From Psychrobacter sp. P2G3 (GTDB taxonomy: Bacteria > Pseudomonadota > Gammaproteobacteria > Pseudomonadales > Moraxellaceae), in the NCBI RefSeq assembly GCF_001593285.1, contig NZ_CP012529.1:2542001-2606000 (forward strand): a DNA stretch of 64,000 bases. The letters run 5' to 3'. Below the pieces are notes generated by a model, which saw only the letters and a list, made by a program, of their open reading frames with translations, did not search any database and had not been told where the DNA came from. The number at the start of each line of letters is the position of its first letter. Position 1 is the stretch's first letter. Below, one piece after another: positions 55,840 to 63,557 of the stretch. Position numbers and translations under genes: made by a program.

Positions 55840-57573
55840 TTATTCTTGTAAGTCAAACGTATGGATATTGGCTGAATGCGAGTTATTTGTCTGAGGTCTG
55901 TTGCCACCGTATAGGTCATCTAAGAAATTTTGCTGCCAAGCGTGTAAATCATCTTGCTGCAGTCCTTGCAATAACGTCTGATAGCGAGACTTTCGCTGCG
56001 CTAATGGCATCGTCAAGGCAGTTTTTAAACCCTGTATTATGCTTTTTGGCTGATGCGGATCGACAATCACCGCTGCTTGCATTTGCTCAGCCGCCCCTGC
56101 ATAGCCTGACAACAATAACACCCCAGGATTCTCAGGATTTTGGGCAGCAATATATTCTTTGGCGACTAAATTCATACCATCTTTGAGTGAATTTACCCAA
56201 CCAATATCACTGTGCCAAAATGCTCTCATCAATGTCTCGTGGTTCAACACTTTTTCGCTATACGTAATCGCCTGCCAATTATTTGTTAAGTCGTCTGTCA
56301 AATCGTCTATCAAAGCATCAGCATCCAAAAAACCAATTTCAAAGGCATCCGCTTGATATTCATTAGGTAAGAATTGCTGATTGATATCATTGACTGCTTG
56401 TTTGACACTTTTATAAAGCCGTTGATAAACCGGTAAATCTAAACGGCTAGGACAAGCAATTTGCAATAGTTTTAACTGATTTTGATAGGCTGGGTTTTGC
56501 TGTAGAAAAGAACCATACGCTGAAAAACGCTCTAATAAACCTTTAGAATAATCAATTCTATCTACCGCTATTATTTGCTGGGCGGCAGGCTTTGTAGCGC
56601 TATCTTTATACGTATGTTTTGCAAACTGGGATGAGAAATGTGAGGATAAATGGCTAACTTGCTGCTGGATTTTGTCTACATTAACGCCGATTGGATAAGC
56701 ATTGATTGTTAGACGATGCGGAATACTCAAGTCTATATTGAGCATCAGCTGTACACCAGCGGAGTTTGTAGTTTTGGAAAAACTTTGCTCGGCATGTAAA
56801 GTGCTTGGTAGAGAAGATTTTGAAAAAATTTCCTGCAAATACCTATCTTTTAAATAACTGTCTCGTGAATAGCTATCTTTTACATACCTGCTTTTCAAAA
56901 GACTTTTTTCTAAAAATTCATCCTTTAAATAATGTTGGAATACGTCAATGCAGTTGGTTTTATCTTGCTCAGTTTGGGTGCCGAGCACATCATAATGAGC
57001 AAGATACCTAATCAGTTCAGAGCTTTTTTCAAGCTGTTGCCAAAATGCTAACGGGGCAAACGGAATGTGCAAAAAGAAGCCGATACGATTTGTCATACCC
57101 ATTTGCTTGCAATAATACGCCACGCTTAAAAAGTGATAATCATGTACCCAAATCACATCATCGGTTTGAATAATCTTTTTTAACTGCCTGGCAAAGAGGC
57201 TATTTACCTCTTGATAACCTGCATAGTCCTCTGCTGTTTGACTCATTAAATCAGGTTGCTCATGCAGTAGCAGCCACAGCACATTATTGGCAAAACCGCA
57301 GTAAAAGTGCTGATATTGTTTGCTCGTTAGGGCCGTAGTCATATAAGTGACTTCTGCATTGGTCTCATGCATATATGCTGAAGTAGCTTGTTTATTGATG
57401 CTGAATTCATTGTTATCACAGTTGTCATCAGCCTCAACAACCTCACCATTCCAACCCATCCAGATGACTGAATTTCCTACTAATACGTCGTGCAAGGCTA
57501 CTGCAAGCCCGCCTGCCATTGGATTGCCATCGGGCATTTTTACCCGATTAGATAAGACGATTAATCGGCTCAT
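55840..57573 (-). CDS. otsA: trehalose-6-phosphate synthase OtsA
   Basis: Retaining GT20 enzyme making trehalose 6-phosphate from UDP-glucose and glucose 6-phosphate, 577 aa (E. coli 474). Core features: RLIVLSNRVKMPDGNPMAGGLAVAL (quoted in part: LSNRV and AGGLAVAL), IWVHDYHF, GFFLHIPF, AVDRIDYSKGL and LKDGMNLVAKEY. The extra ~100 residues include a stretch at about 220-250 with five tandem pentapeptides of the [L/V][K/R][D/S]xY type, not present in the usual OtsA. It overlaps otsB by 26 nt. Confidence 0.93.
   Translation of the reverse strand: MSRLIVLSNRVKMPDGNPMAGGLAVALHDVLVGNSVIWMGWNGEVVEADDNCDNNEFSINKQATSAYMHETNAEVTYMTTALTSKQYQHFYCGFANNVLWLLLHEQPDLMSQTAEDYAGYQEVNSLFARQLKKIIQTDDVIWVHDYHFLSVAYYCKQMGMTNRIGFFLHIPFAPLAFWQQLEKSSELIRYLAHYDVLGTQTEQDKTNCIDVFQHYLKDEFLEKSLLKSRYVKDSYSRDSYLKDRYLQEIFSKSSLPSTLHAEQSFSKTTNSAGVQLMLNIDLSIPHRLTINAYPIGVNVDKIQQQVSHLSSHFSSQFAKHTYKDSATKPAAQQIIAVDRIDYSKGLLERFSAYGSFLQQNPAYQNQLKLLQIACPSRLDLPVYQRLYKSVKQAVNDINQQFLPNEYQADAFEIGFLDADALIDDLTDDLTNNWQAITYSEKVLNHETLMRAFWHSDIGWVNSLKDGMNLVAKEYIAAQNPENPGVLLLSGYAGAAEQMQAAVIVDPHQPKSIIQGLKTALTMPLAQRKSRYQTLLQGLQQDDLHAWQQNFLDDLYGGNRPQTNNSHSANIHTFDLQE
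56826..56915. repeat. 15-bp in-frame tandem repeat in otsA
   Basis: Five or six degenerate 15-bp units (ACCTATCTTTTAAAT-type), encoding pentapeptides LLKSRY, VKDSY, SRDSY, LKDRY. Another shorter repeat (DDLTDDLT, two 12-bp units) lies at about 56286-56321. Confidence 0.85.
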
Positions 57574-58591
57574 ATGATTTATCTCGTTGTTCTTTCAGCA
57601 ATGGAAGATTAGCGTCTGCTAAATCAGACGATAAAGTGGCGTTTCTTTGATAAAAGACAAATTGGCAAAAGCTTAAAAAGTTATCAAGTAGAACTGTTAC
57701 CTCGTGAATATTATTTACGTAGTAATGAGCACATGTTGGCCCACTACCTACTTTAATACCCATACCTTTTACTGAACTATTCACTGAGCTATTCGTTGAA
57801 CTACAGAATTTTTGTATTGCTCTTTTTTCACTTACCTTGTTTTTGGATACTTCGTTTTCAAATACTGTGTTTTCATTTTGTACAGCAATAAAACCTGCCT
57901 CATCGGTAATGTCATCACCAATAAAAATGGCACATAGCTCCTTGTCAGTTTGCATTTTTTCTAACAAGGTTAAGATCGCTGTACCTTTATCCGCTCCTTT
58001 TGGCACAATCTCCCAGACGTATTTACCCTGCTTCAACGTCCAGTTAGCATAATTACTTAAGGTTTTTAGCATAATGGTATGAGCCACATTGGCTAACGTA
58101 GGATTTTTACGAAAGTGCAAAGCAACGGAATAAGGCTTATTTTCTATGGTTAAGTCACTATATGACGCACTATATTGGCTAGTAATCTGCCTTATAGCAG
58201 TAAGTTCGGCATTATCAACATGCGCGGTGCTTGTAACGTTATTGTCGTTTTTTTTGCCTATAGCACTATTAAAGCTACCATTAAGTGCTATTTCTAATCC
58301 GTGCGTTGCTGCAATTGGCAATTGTAAAGGTGAGAGCATTTGCCTTGCTTCAGCAAGACTACGCCCTGTCACGATGGCGACTTGTACCCCATAGTTTTGT
58401 ATTCGTTGTAAAAGCAATAATGTTGCATTTGGGATGATGCTATCTTTTGGATCAAGGGTAAAATCTGCAAGCGTACCGTCTATATCCAAAAACAAACAAT
58501 AATCTCGCTGATGAGATAAATAATCAGCAAAATTATTTGGTTGGATGTATATAGCTGGCGTATTTAAGCTATGATTTCTTCCTGAAGTCAC
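57548..58591 (-). CDS. otsB: trehalose-6-phosphate phosphatase OtsB
   Basis: HAD-family phosphatase that yields trehalose (347 aa; E. coli 266). The DxDGT catalytic motif (LFLDIDGTLADF, Asp36 and Asp38), VTGRSLAEAR and FIGDDITDEAGF are present. Two low-complexity insertions carry tandem units: (ENTVF)(ENEVS)(KNKVS)-type pentapeptides, and (SSTN)(SSVN)(SSVK). These explain the extra length. It is the first gene of the operon otsB-otsA and beyond, with a family A repeat upstream. Confidence 0.93.
   Translation of the reverse strand: MTSGRNHSLNTPAIYIQPNNFADYLSHQRDYCLFLDIDGTLADFTLDPKDSIIPNATLLLLQRIQNYGVQVAIVTGRSLAEARQMLSPLQLPIAATHGLEIALNGSFNSAIGKKNDNNVTSTAHVDNAELTAIRQITSQYSASYSDLTIENKPYSVALHFRKNPTLANVAHTIMLKTLSNYANWTLKQGKYVWEIVPKGADKGTAILTLLEKMQTDKELCAIFIGDDITDEAGFIAVQNENTVFENEVSKNKVSEKRAIQKFCSSTNSSVNSSVKGMGIKVGSGPTCAHYYVNNIHEVTVLLDNFLSFCQFVFYQRNATLSSDLADANLPLLKEQRDKSYEPINRLI
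57771..57871. repeat. 12-bp and 15-bp in-frame tandem repeats in otsB
   Basis: Three 12-bp units (ACTGAACTATTC-type, 57771-57806) and three 15-bp units (57827-57871). Both preserve the reading frame. Confidence 0.8.
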
Positions 58592-58850
58592 GCTCGTTCC
58601 TTTTTCTTTTTAATAGGACGTTGTGTCTAGCCTAATTTAATTCATATTCAAAATAAATTATGTATTAAAAGCTAACATGTTCGTAAGTATTTGTTTGTAA
58701 ACAATAATAACCTACTAACAAGTTTGCCATAAAGCCAGCTACCCTGTGATGGCAAAAGTATTCAATTTGGTATAAATTTCTTTAGTGTAAGTCTTTTAGT
58801 TCATAATTTATTAATACTTGATGTAGTCGCTCCAGCATAAAAGGAATACC

Positions 58851-58920
58851 GTGTTACTGGGATGAATTTTTCGCAGCCTCTGTTATAGCAGCACGCAAGG
58901 AAAATTTATACCAGTAGCAC
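58851..58920. repeat. palindromic intergenic repeat, family A copy 6
   Basis: Outer arms GTGTTACTGG and CCAGTAGCAC, inner core CGCAGCCTCTG...GCAGCACGCAAGG with a shortened middle. It lies in the 392-bp gap between the LysR gene and otsB; apart from it no strong signal was seen in that gap. Confidence 0.75.
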
Positions 58921-58983
58921 GTTCTAAGAAGTGTATTTAAGATTAACTATAGTCGGTAATATCAATTTGATTGATGATTATTT

Positions 58984-59892
58984 TCATGACGCTTCCACTT
59001 TTATTCTTGCAACCAAAAAATCTACGGCTGCTTTTACTTTTGGCACTAGATAGCGCTGCTTTTGATATAACAAATACACGGCCATATCAGCATGTTGCGT
59101 GATTGCCAATTCATGCTCAAACTTGAGCTCTTGCAACTGCCCTGATTCAAGATATGACGCTAATGCCCAGCGAGTTGACATCAGAATACCTTCGCCCTCA
59201 CAAGCCTTTCTCGCCAGCCACGGCCCATTATTTGAAATCGTGATCGCTGGCCCTGAGACATCATGCCATTGACCATCCACATGACATAACCAAGGCGTTG
59301 GCCCTGTTGGCGCTTTAAAATACAGACCATTATGTTGCTTTAACTCCATCACATTTTTAGGCATACCGTATCTTTCTAAATAGCTTGGTGAAGCGACAGG
59401 GATAAACCCATTATCCATGAGCCTTATCGCTAATACACGCTCATTGGGTGCGTAACCACCACGAATAGCGATATCAACATCGTCACGTCCCAGCGTTGAT
59501 AATTCATCACTTAAGCTAACATCTAGGACAATCTCAGGGTATAACGCGCTAAATTCATCCAACAATGGCAATAGGATTTTTTCACCAAAGCCCACCATTG
59601 AGCTGATGCGCAAACGTCCCATTGGCGTGGTTTGGTAACTGCGAACCGTTTCATGGCTTTGTTTTAACTGACTTAATATTTGCTGTACATCGTTATAGTA
59701 AATCTGCCCCACTTCTGTCAGTTTGACGATGCGGGTCGAACGCTTTAATAACGTCGCACCCAAACTCTTTTCTAAATCAGCGACTCGCCTTGAGAGCGAT
59801 GAGGGCGGCACATCAAACACCTTCGCCGCTTTGGTAAAGCTGCCTGTTTCGGCGACTTTACTGAAATAGCGTATTGCCCGTAATTGATCCAA
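58984..59892 (-). CDS. LysR-family transcriptional regulator
   Basis: 302 aa from TTG 59892 (MDQLRAIRYFSKV, with AAAGGGAGAAG upstream; GTG 59916 is the longer option). The N-terminal winged helix-turn-helix is SFTKAAKVFDVPPSSLSRRVADLEK (quoted in part: AKVFDVPPSSLSRRV), followed by a LysR substrate-binding domain. It is divergent from a GST gene, the classic layout in which it controls that neighbour. The family gives no clue to its ligand. Confidence 0.9.
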   Translation of the reverse strand: MDQLRAIRYFSKVAETGSFTKAAKVFDVPPSSLSRRVADLEKSLGATLLKRSTRIVKLTEVGQIYYNDVQQILSQLKQSHETVRSYQTTPMGRLRISSMVGFGEKILLPLLDEFSALYPEIVLDVSLSDELSTLGRDDVDIAIRGGYAPNERVLAIRLMDNGFIPVASPSYLERYGMPKNVMELKQHNGLYFKAPTGPTPWLCHVDGQWHDVSGPAITISNNGPWLARKACEGEGILMSTRWALASYLESGQLQELKFEHELAITQHADMAVYLLYQKQRYLVPKVKAAVDFLVARIKVEAS

Positions 59893-59936
59893 CTCACTTC
59901 TCCCTTTAAGAAACACCTACTCATTTTCGCTCTATT

Positions 59937-59953
59937 ATTGTCTTAAAAGCAAT
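59937..59953. promoter_or_regulatory. candidate LysR-type (T-N11-A) box
   Basis: ATTG, 9 bp, CAAT: a palindrome containing T-N11-A, located between the lysR and GST genes 45-61 bp from the lysR start. Its length and position fit LysR regulators; weak because such sites are common by chance. Confidence 0.4.
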
Positions 59954-60097
59954 AGTGATTCACATTTATCCTTATATACAAGCCAATTAAAACCAGTAAT
60001 AATAGATTCAACTTAGACATTGCAGCTTTAGTTTCGTTTCTCCGGCAATGCTTCGGCAATAAAAATAACAATCACCTTAATAATGGATAACTGACTG

Positions 60098-60802
60098 ATG
60101 ATTACTTTGCACGGCTTTGCTGCTAGCAACTATTACAACCTAGTAAAACATGTCCTTTTATATAAACAACTGCCATTTCAAGAAAATCTGGTTTACGGTG
60201 GTAGTGACGAATTGCTGGCAGTCAGTCCAGTTGGCAAAGTACCTGCTATCACAACGCCTGAGGGCCTTAATCTTTCAGAATCGAGTGTCATTTGTGACTT
60301 TATCGAAGAGCGTTATCCTGACACTCCTCTATACCCTACAGATGCTGGCGAACGTGCGGTCGTGCATCAAATTATGAAAATAGCAGAGCTTTATTTAGAG
60401 CTGCCAAGCAGACGCCTGATTCCTTTTGCCTTTTCAGGTACGGCTATTCCTAAGCCTGTTGTAGCGGAAGTACGCCAAGTATTAGAGCGTGGCATTGTTG
60501 CTTTAAATCGCCTAAGTCAGTTTTCACCTTGGATTGCTGGCGAGCAATTTACCATGGCTGATATCTACGTTTATTACGTTAGCACCATTGTTAGCAATTT
60601 TGCCTCAAAGCAACTTGACTGGGATGTATTGGCAGAGATACCAGGTATGAAAGAGTGGAACGAAGCGATGAGTCAATCTGCCATTGCTCAAACAATAGAA
60701 GCAGATCGCTTGGCAAACATGCCTGAGTTTATGCAGAGGGTAAAAGAGCAAATTCAAGCAGTCAACGCAGTCAACGCAGTCAATGCAGCCAATGCCGATT
60801 AG
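60098..60802 (+). CDS. glutathione S-transferase family protein
   Basis: 234-aa cytosolic GST-like protein. The N-terminal thioredoxin-like part is ITLHGFAASNYYNLVKHVL with GKVPAITTPEGLNLSESSVICDFIE (Pro and Glu-Ser for glutathione, quoted in part: GKVPAITT and ESSVICDFIEE). The C-terminal helical part has WIAGEQFTMADIYVYY. The C-terminus is a tail of repeated AVN units from 9-bp DNA repeats. It is divergent from a LysR gene and 113 bp before a dehydrogenase. Confidence 0.88.
   Translation: MITLHGFAASNYYNLVKHVLLYKQLPFQENLVYGGSDELLAVSPVGKVPAITTPEGLNLSESSVICDFIEERYPDTPLYPTDAGERAVVHQIMKIAELYLELPSRRLIPFAFSGTAIPKPVVAEVRQVLERGIVALNRLSQFSPWIAGEQFTMADIYVYYVSTIVSNFASKQLDWDVLAEIPGMKEWNEAMSQSAIAQTIEADRLANMPEFMQRVKEQIQAVNAVNAVNAANAD
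60758..60793. repeat. 9-bp in-frame tandem repeat in the GST tail
   Basis: Four units GCAGTCAAC/GCAGTCAAT/GCAGCCAAT encoding (AVN)3-AAN at the C-terminus of the GST. Confidence 0.9.
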
Positions 60803-60915
60803 TTTTAGCAAAAAAAACGAGCCCTAAGCTTTATTTAAATTCAATAACACATACTTTGACCAATATAAAAAGTGATTGGTTTAACACCATTAATTATTTG
60901 CAGGAGCAAAACACG

Positions 60916-62043
60916 ATGACCGATACAAACACCCAACTAGTCTCAACCATCAGCGCAGACAACAAACTAACGCTATCTTTACAAGACATCGACATGCCAC
61001 AACCGAGTGCTGACGAAGTCGTTGTACGCATTGAAGCGGCGCCATTAAACCCGTCTGACCAAGCAGTGTTGTTTAGCGCCGCTGATATGTCCACAGCGAC
61101 TCAGTCAGGTACAGAAGATCGTCCCGTTATCACGGCGGACGTTGCCGCGCAGTTCATGCCAGCGCTGAAAACGCGTGCTGGCAAAGACACACCTGTAGGC
61201 AATGAAGGCGCAGGAACCGTGGTTGCAGCAGGGTCATCACCTGCAGCACAAGCATTGATGGGTAAAACAGTAGCGGTGATTGGCGGCGGTACTTATCGTC
61301 AATATTTATCTGCCAACATACAAAGCTGCTTAGTATTAAAAGACGGCACAACCGCTAAAGAAGGCGCTTCCTCTTTTGTGAATCCGCTGACTGCACTGGC
61401 AATGGTTGAAACCATGCGTGCCGAAGGTCACAAAGCCATCATTCATGCGGCAGCTGCCTCTAGCTTGGGTCAAATGCTCAACCGTATTTGTATGGCTGAT
61501 GGCATTGATTTAATCAACATCGTACGCAAAGAAGAACAAGAAACCTTGCTACGTGATATGGGCGCAAAATATGTGGTTAACTCAAGCAAAGATTCTTTCC
61601 TTGCTGACTTGACGGCAGCAATTACTGAAACGGTTGCTACGATTGCATTTGATCCTATCGGTGGCGGTCAATTAGCCAGCGATATCCTGAACTGCATGGA
61701 AGCGGCAATCACTCGCGATGTCGAAGAATACAATGTGTATGGCTCTAATACATTCAAACAAGTTTATGTTTATGGCGGATTAAACCGTGGCCCTATTACG
61801 CTAAATCGTAACTTCGGTTTTGCTTGGGGTGTTAACGGCTTCTTGTTATTCAATGCACTAGGCAAACTAGGCACTGAAACGGTCATGTCGATGCGTAAAC
61901 GTGTGGCAGAAGAAATCACCACCACCTTTGCTAGTCGCTACACCCATGAAGTGTCATTGGCAGAGGCGCTACAATTGGATTCGATAGCGGCTTACTCTAA
62001 ACAAGCGACAGGTGAGAAATACTTAATTACCCCGCAAAGCTAG
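60916..62043 (+). CDS. medium-chain dehydrogenase/quinone-reductase-like oxidoreductase
   Basis: 375-aa NAD(P)H-dependent MDR protein, starting at ATG 60916 (CAGGAG upstream). The GroES-like N-terminal part (PSADEVVVRIEAAPLNPSDQ) is followed by GNEGAGTVVAAG and a Rossmann part (IIHAAAASSLGQMLNRI). The Cys zinc ligands of alcohol dehydrogenases are absent, so it is the zinc-free quinone reductase type. It follows the GST gene and could share the detoxification role. A terminator follows. Confidence 0.85.
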   Translation: MTDTNTQLVSTISADNKLTLSLQDIDMPQPSADEVVVRIEAAPLNPSDQAVLFSAADMSTATQSGTEDRPVITADVAAQFMPALKTRAGKDTPVGNEGAGTVVAAGSSPAAQALMGKTVAVIGGGTYRQYLSANIQSCLVLKDGTTAKEGASSFVNPLTALAMVETMRAEGHKAIIHAAAASSLGQMLNRICMADGIDLINIVRKEEQETLLRDMGAKYVVNSSKDSFLADLTAAITETVATIAFDPIGGGQLASDILNCMEAAITRDVEEYNVYGSNTFKQVYVYGGLNRGPITLNRNFGFAWGVNGFLLFNALGKLGTETVMSMRKRVAEEITTTFASRYTHEVSLAEALQLDSIAAYSKQATGEKYLITPQS

Positions 62044-62077
62044 TGGTTGCTGAAATAATAGATTTTTAAATTAAAAA

Positions 62078-62107
62078 AAAGCAGATACTATTTATAGTAT
62101 CTGCTTT
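62078..62107 (+). terminator. terminator after the oxidoreductase gene
   Basis: 13-bp perfect stem AAAGCAGATACTA and its complement with a 4-nt TTTA loop. A-rich before and T-rich after. Confidence 0.88.
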
Positions 62108-62229
62108 CGTATATCTTTAACGGTTATCTAACGCAAATAGAAAAAAGTTTCTACTTCAACAAAACCTCTTGCAAGCTGCCTTAAATTAGCTGATCTTTAC
62201 TTATCGTTTATAACTATTAGTCTTTGACC

Positions 62230-62478
62230 TTAAGCCTGCTTACTTGCTATACATTTCTTCATCGCTTCTTTTTCAGTAACGCTTAGGCGAACTTGTGACC
62301 TATCCATATCCAAATTAGCTCGACACTCCAGTCTCATTTTTTTTAATTCAGTAGATGTAGCTGGTTTTTGAATATCATTCATCTCATCTGCAAAGGCGAT
62401 ACTCGGCACCATAGCATTGGCAGAATAACTTGTTGCACTGAGTAATGTGGCTAACAATATAAACAAGGTCTGTTTCAT
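62230..62478 (-). CDS. small exported protein of unknown function
   Basis: 82-aa protein with a signal peptide (MKQTLFILLATLLSATSYSANA) and a mature part of about 60 residues with two Cys (Cys52 in RLECRAN, Cys76 in KKCIASK) that may form a disulfide. AGAG lies before the ATG. I do not recognise the family. It stands alone between the oxidoreductase and the Lrp gene, both with their own signals. Confidence 0.6.
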   Translation of the reverse strand: MKQTLFILLATLLSATSYSANAMVPSIAFADEMNDIQKPATSTELKKMRLECRANLDMDRSQVRLSVTEKEAMKKCIASKQA

Positions 62479-62957
62479 TAGAGGTCTCTATCAATTTTTA
62501 AAGTGCGTTTTTAATTAGTGTCAAGATCGACTAACGAATAATTTAAAGCACTGTTTGTGACTCTAAGCTCGCTCAGGCTATTATGCCGACTGATTGCTAT
62601 CATAGCTGGTATATACGTTACGTAGTTTGATGAAAGTTAAAGAAAGGTAACAGTTTTTGCGCTCAATAAGGATTTATAGAAATATTGGCTTGCGATGATG
62701 AGATGCGACCAAAACATCCTAACAATCGCACTCAAATGATTTGGTAAAAAAAGGTATGTTAGAAAAGTCTGCTGCTTCAGGACGTAGTACGAATTAGATT
62801 TATAGCAAAAACTATGAACTTTGAAGGGGTTTTATACTGAGTGCAAGTCTATTACATTAAAACAAGATATATGAATAAACTCCTGTTAATACGTTCAGTT
62901 TATCAAGTTTGGTTCTACGGTTTCTTCAGCATACCTCTATTTTTAAATATGGTCACA
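62479..62957. other. intergenic region upstream of the small exported protein
   Basis: About 480 bp, AT-rich. An 86-codon frame at 62841-63101 overlaps the end of the Lrp gene on the other strand and has no ribosome site, so it is not called. No repeat family A or B copy and no terminator were recognised. Confidence 0.5.
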
Positions 62958-63389
62958 TTACAAACTCGAAAGCAGAACACTTGTTTCGCTATTCAAAATG
63001 CCATCAATCTCTCTTACTTGACGCAGCACTTCATCAAATTCTCTCAAGCTTGTAGTGTGTATCTCTGCTACCAAGTCCCACGCACCATTTGTCGTATGTA
63101 GCTTAATGAGTTGCGGGATGCCTCGTAACTTCCTAATCACTTGTGACGTAGACTTTCCTGTTACTTCAATCATCATCATAGCTTTGACGGTTTCTTTGTC
63201 TAGTGCCTCATGCACTCGAATCGTAAATCCTAAAATAGCACCGTTATGAATCAATCTATCCAATCTGTTTTGGATAGTGGCACGAGAGACTTTGAGTTTT
63301 TTAGCAAGGTTTGAGATGGTTGCTCGACCATCTTGTCGAAGTTCAGATATCAGTTCGCTATCTAAAGAGTCATAAGTGTAATACGCCAT
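62958..63389 (-). CDS. Lrp/AsnC-family transcriptional regulator
   Basis: 143 aa from ATG 63389 (GAAGGAAGC upstream). The N-terminal helix-turn-helix is ISNLAKKLKVSRATIQNRLDRL (quoted in part: LAKKLKVSRATIQNR), followed by the RAM ligand-sensing domain (VMMMIEV-type MMMIEVTGKS, GAWDLVAEIHT). It is divergent from ornithine cyclodeaminase, so it is likely to be its regulator and sense an amino acid such as ornithine, lysine or arginine. The ligand is inference. Confidence 0.9.
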   Translation of the reverse strand: MAYYTYDSLDSELISELRQDGRATISNLAKKLKVSRATIQNRLDRLIHNGAILGFTIRVHEALDKETVKAMMMIEVTGKSTSQVIRKLRGIPQLIKLHTTNGAWDLVAEIHTTSLREFDEVLRQVREIDGILNSETSVLLSSL

Positions 63390-63484
63390 AAAAATGCTTC
63401 CTTCATTGAGTTTTGACATTATGCTAAATAGCACCTAACAATATGCCAAAAAAATGTCCATATTTAATAACTTATTGACATTTT

Positions 63485-63523
63485 AACTGACAATTATAGT
63501 TGGTAGGATATTAATTGTCGGTT
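63485..63523. promoter_or_regulatory. inverted repeat between lrp and ornithine cyclodeaminase
   Basis: AACTGACAATTA and its near complement TAATTGTCGGTT, spaced by 15 bp, at 35-73 bp before the ornithine cyclodeaminase start codon. The length and position fit a pair of Lrp-type half-sites. Confidence 0.5.
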
Positions 63524-63557
63524 CAATAAACAATATTCATGAAAAGGAACAGAATTA

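Noticed and set aside
62841..63101. An 86-codon open frame on the plus strand
   Set aside because: It overlaps the real Lrp gene on the other strand and has no ribosome site.
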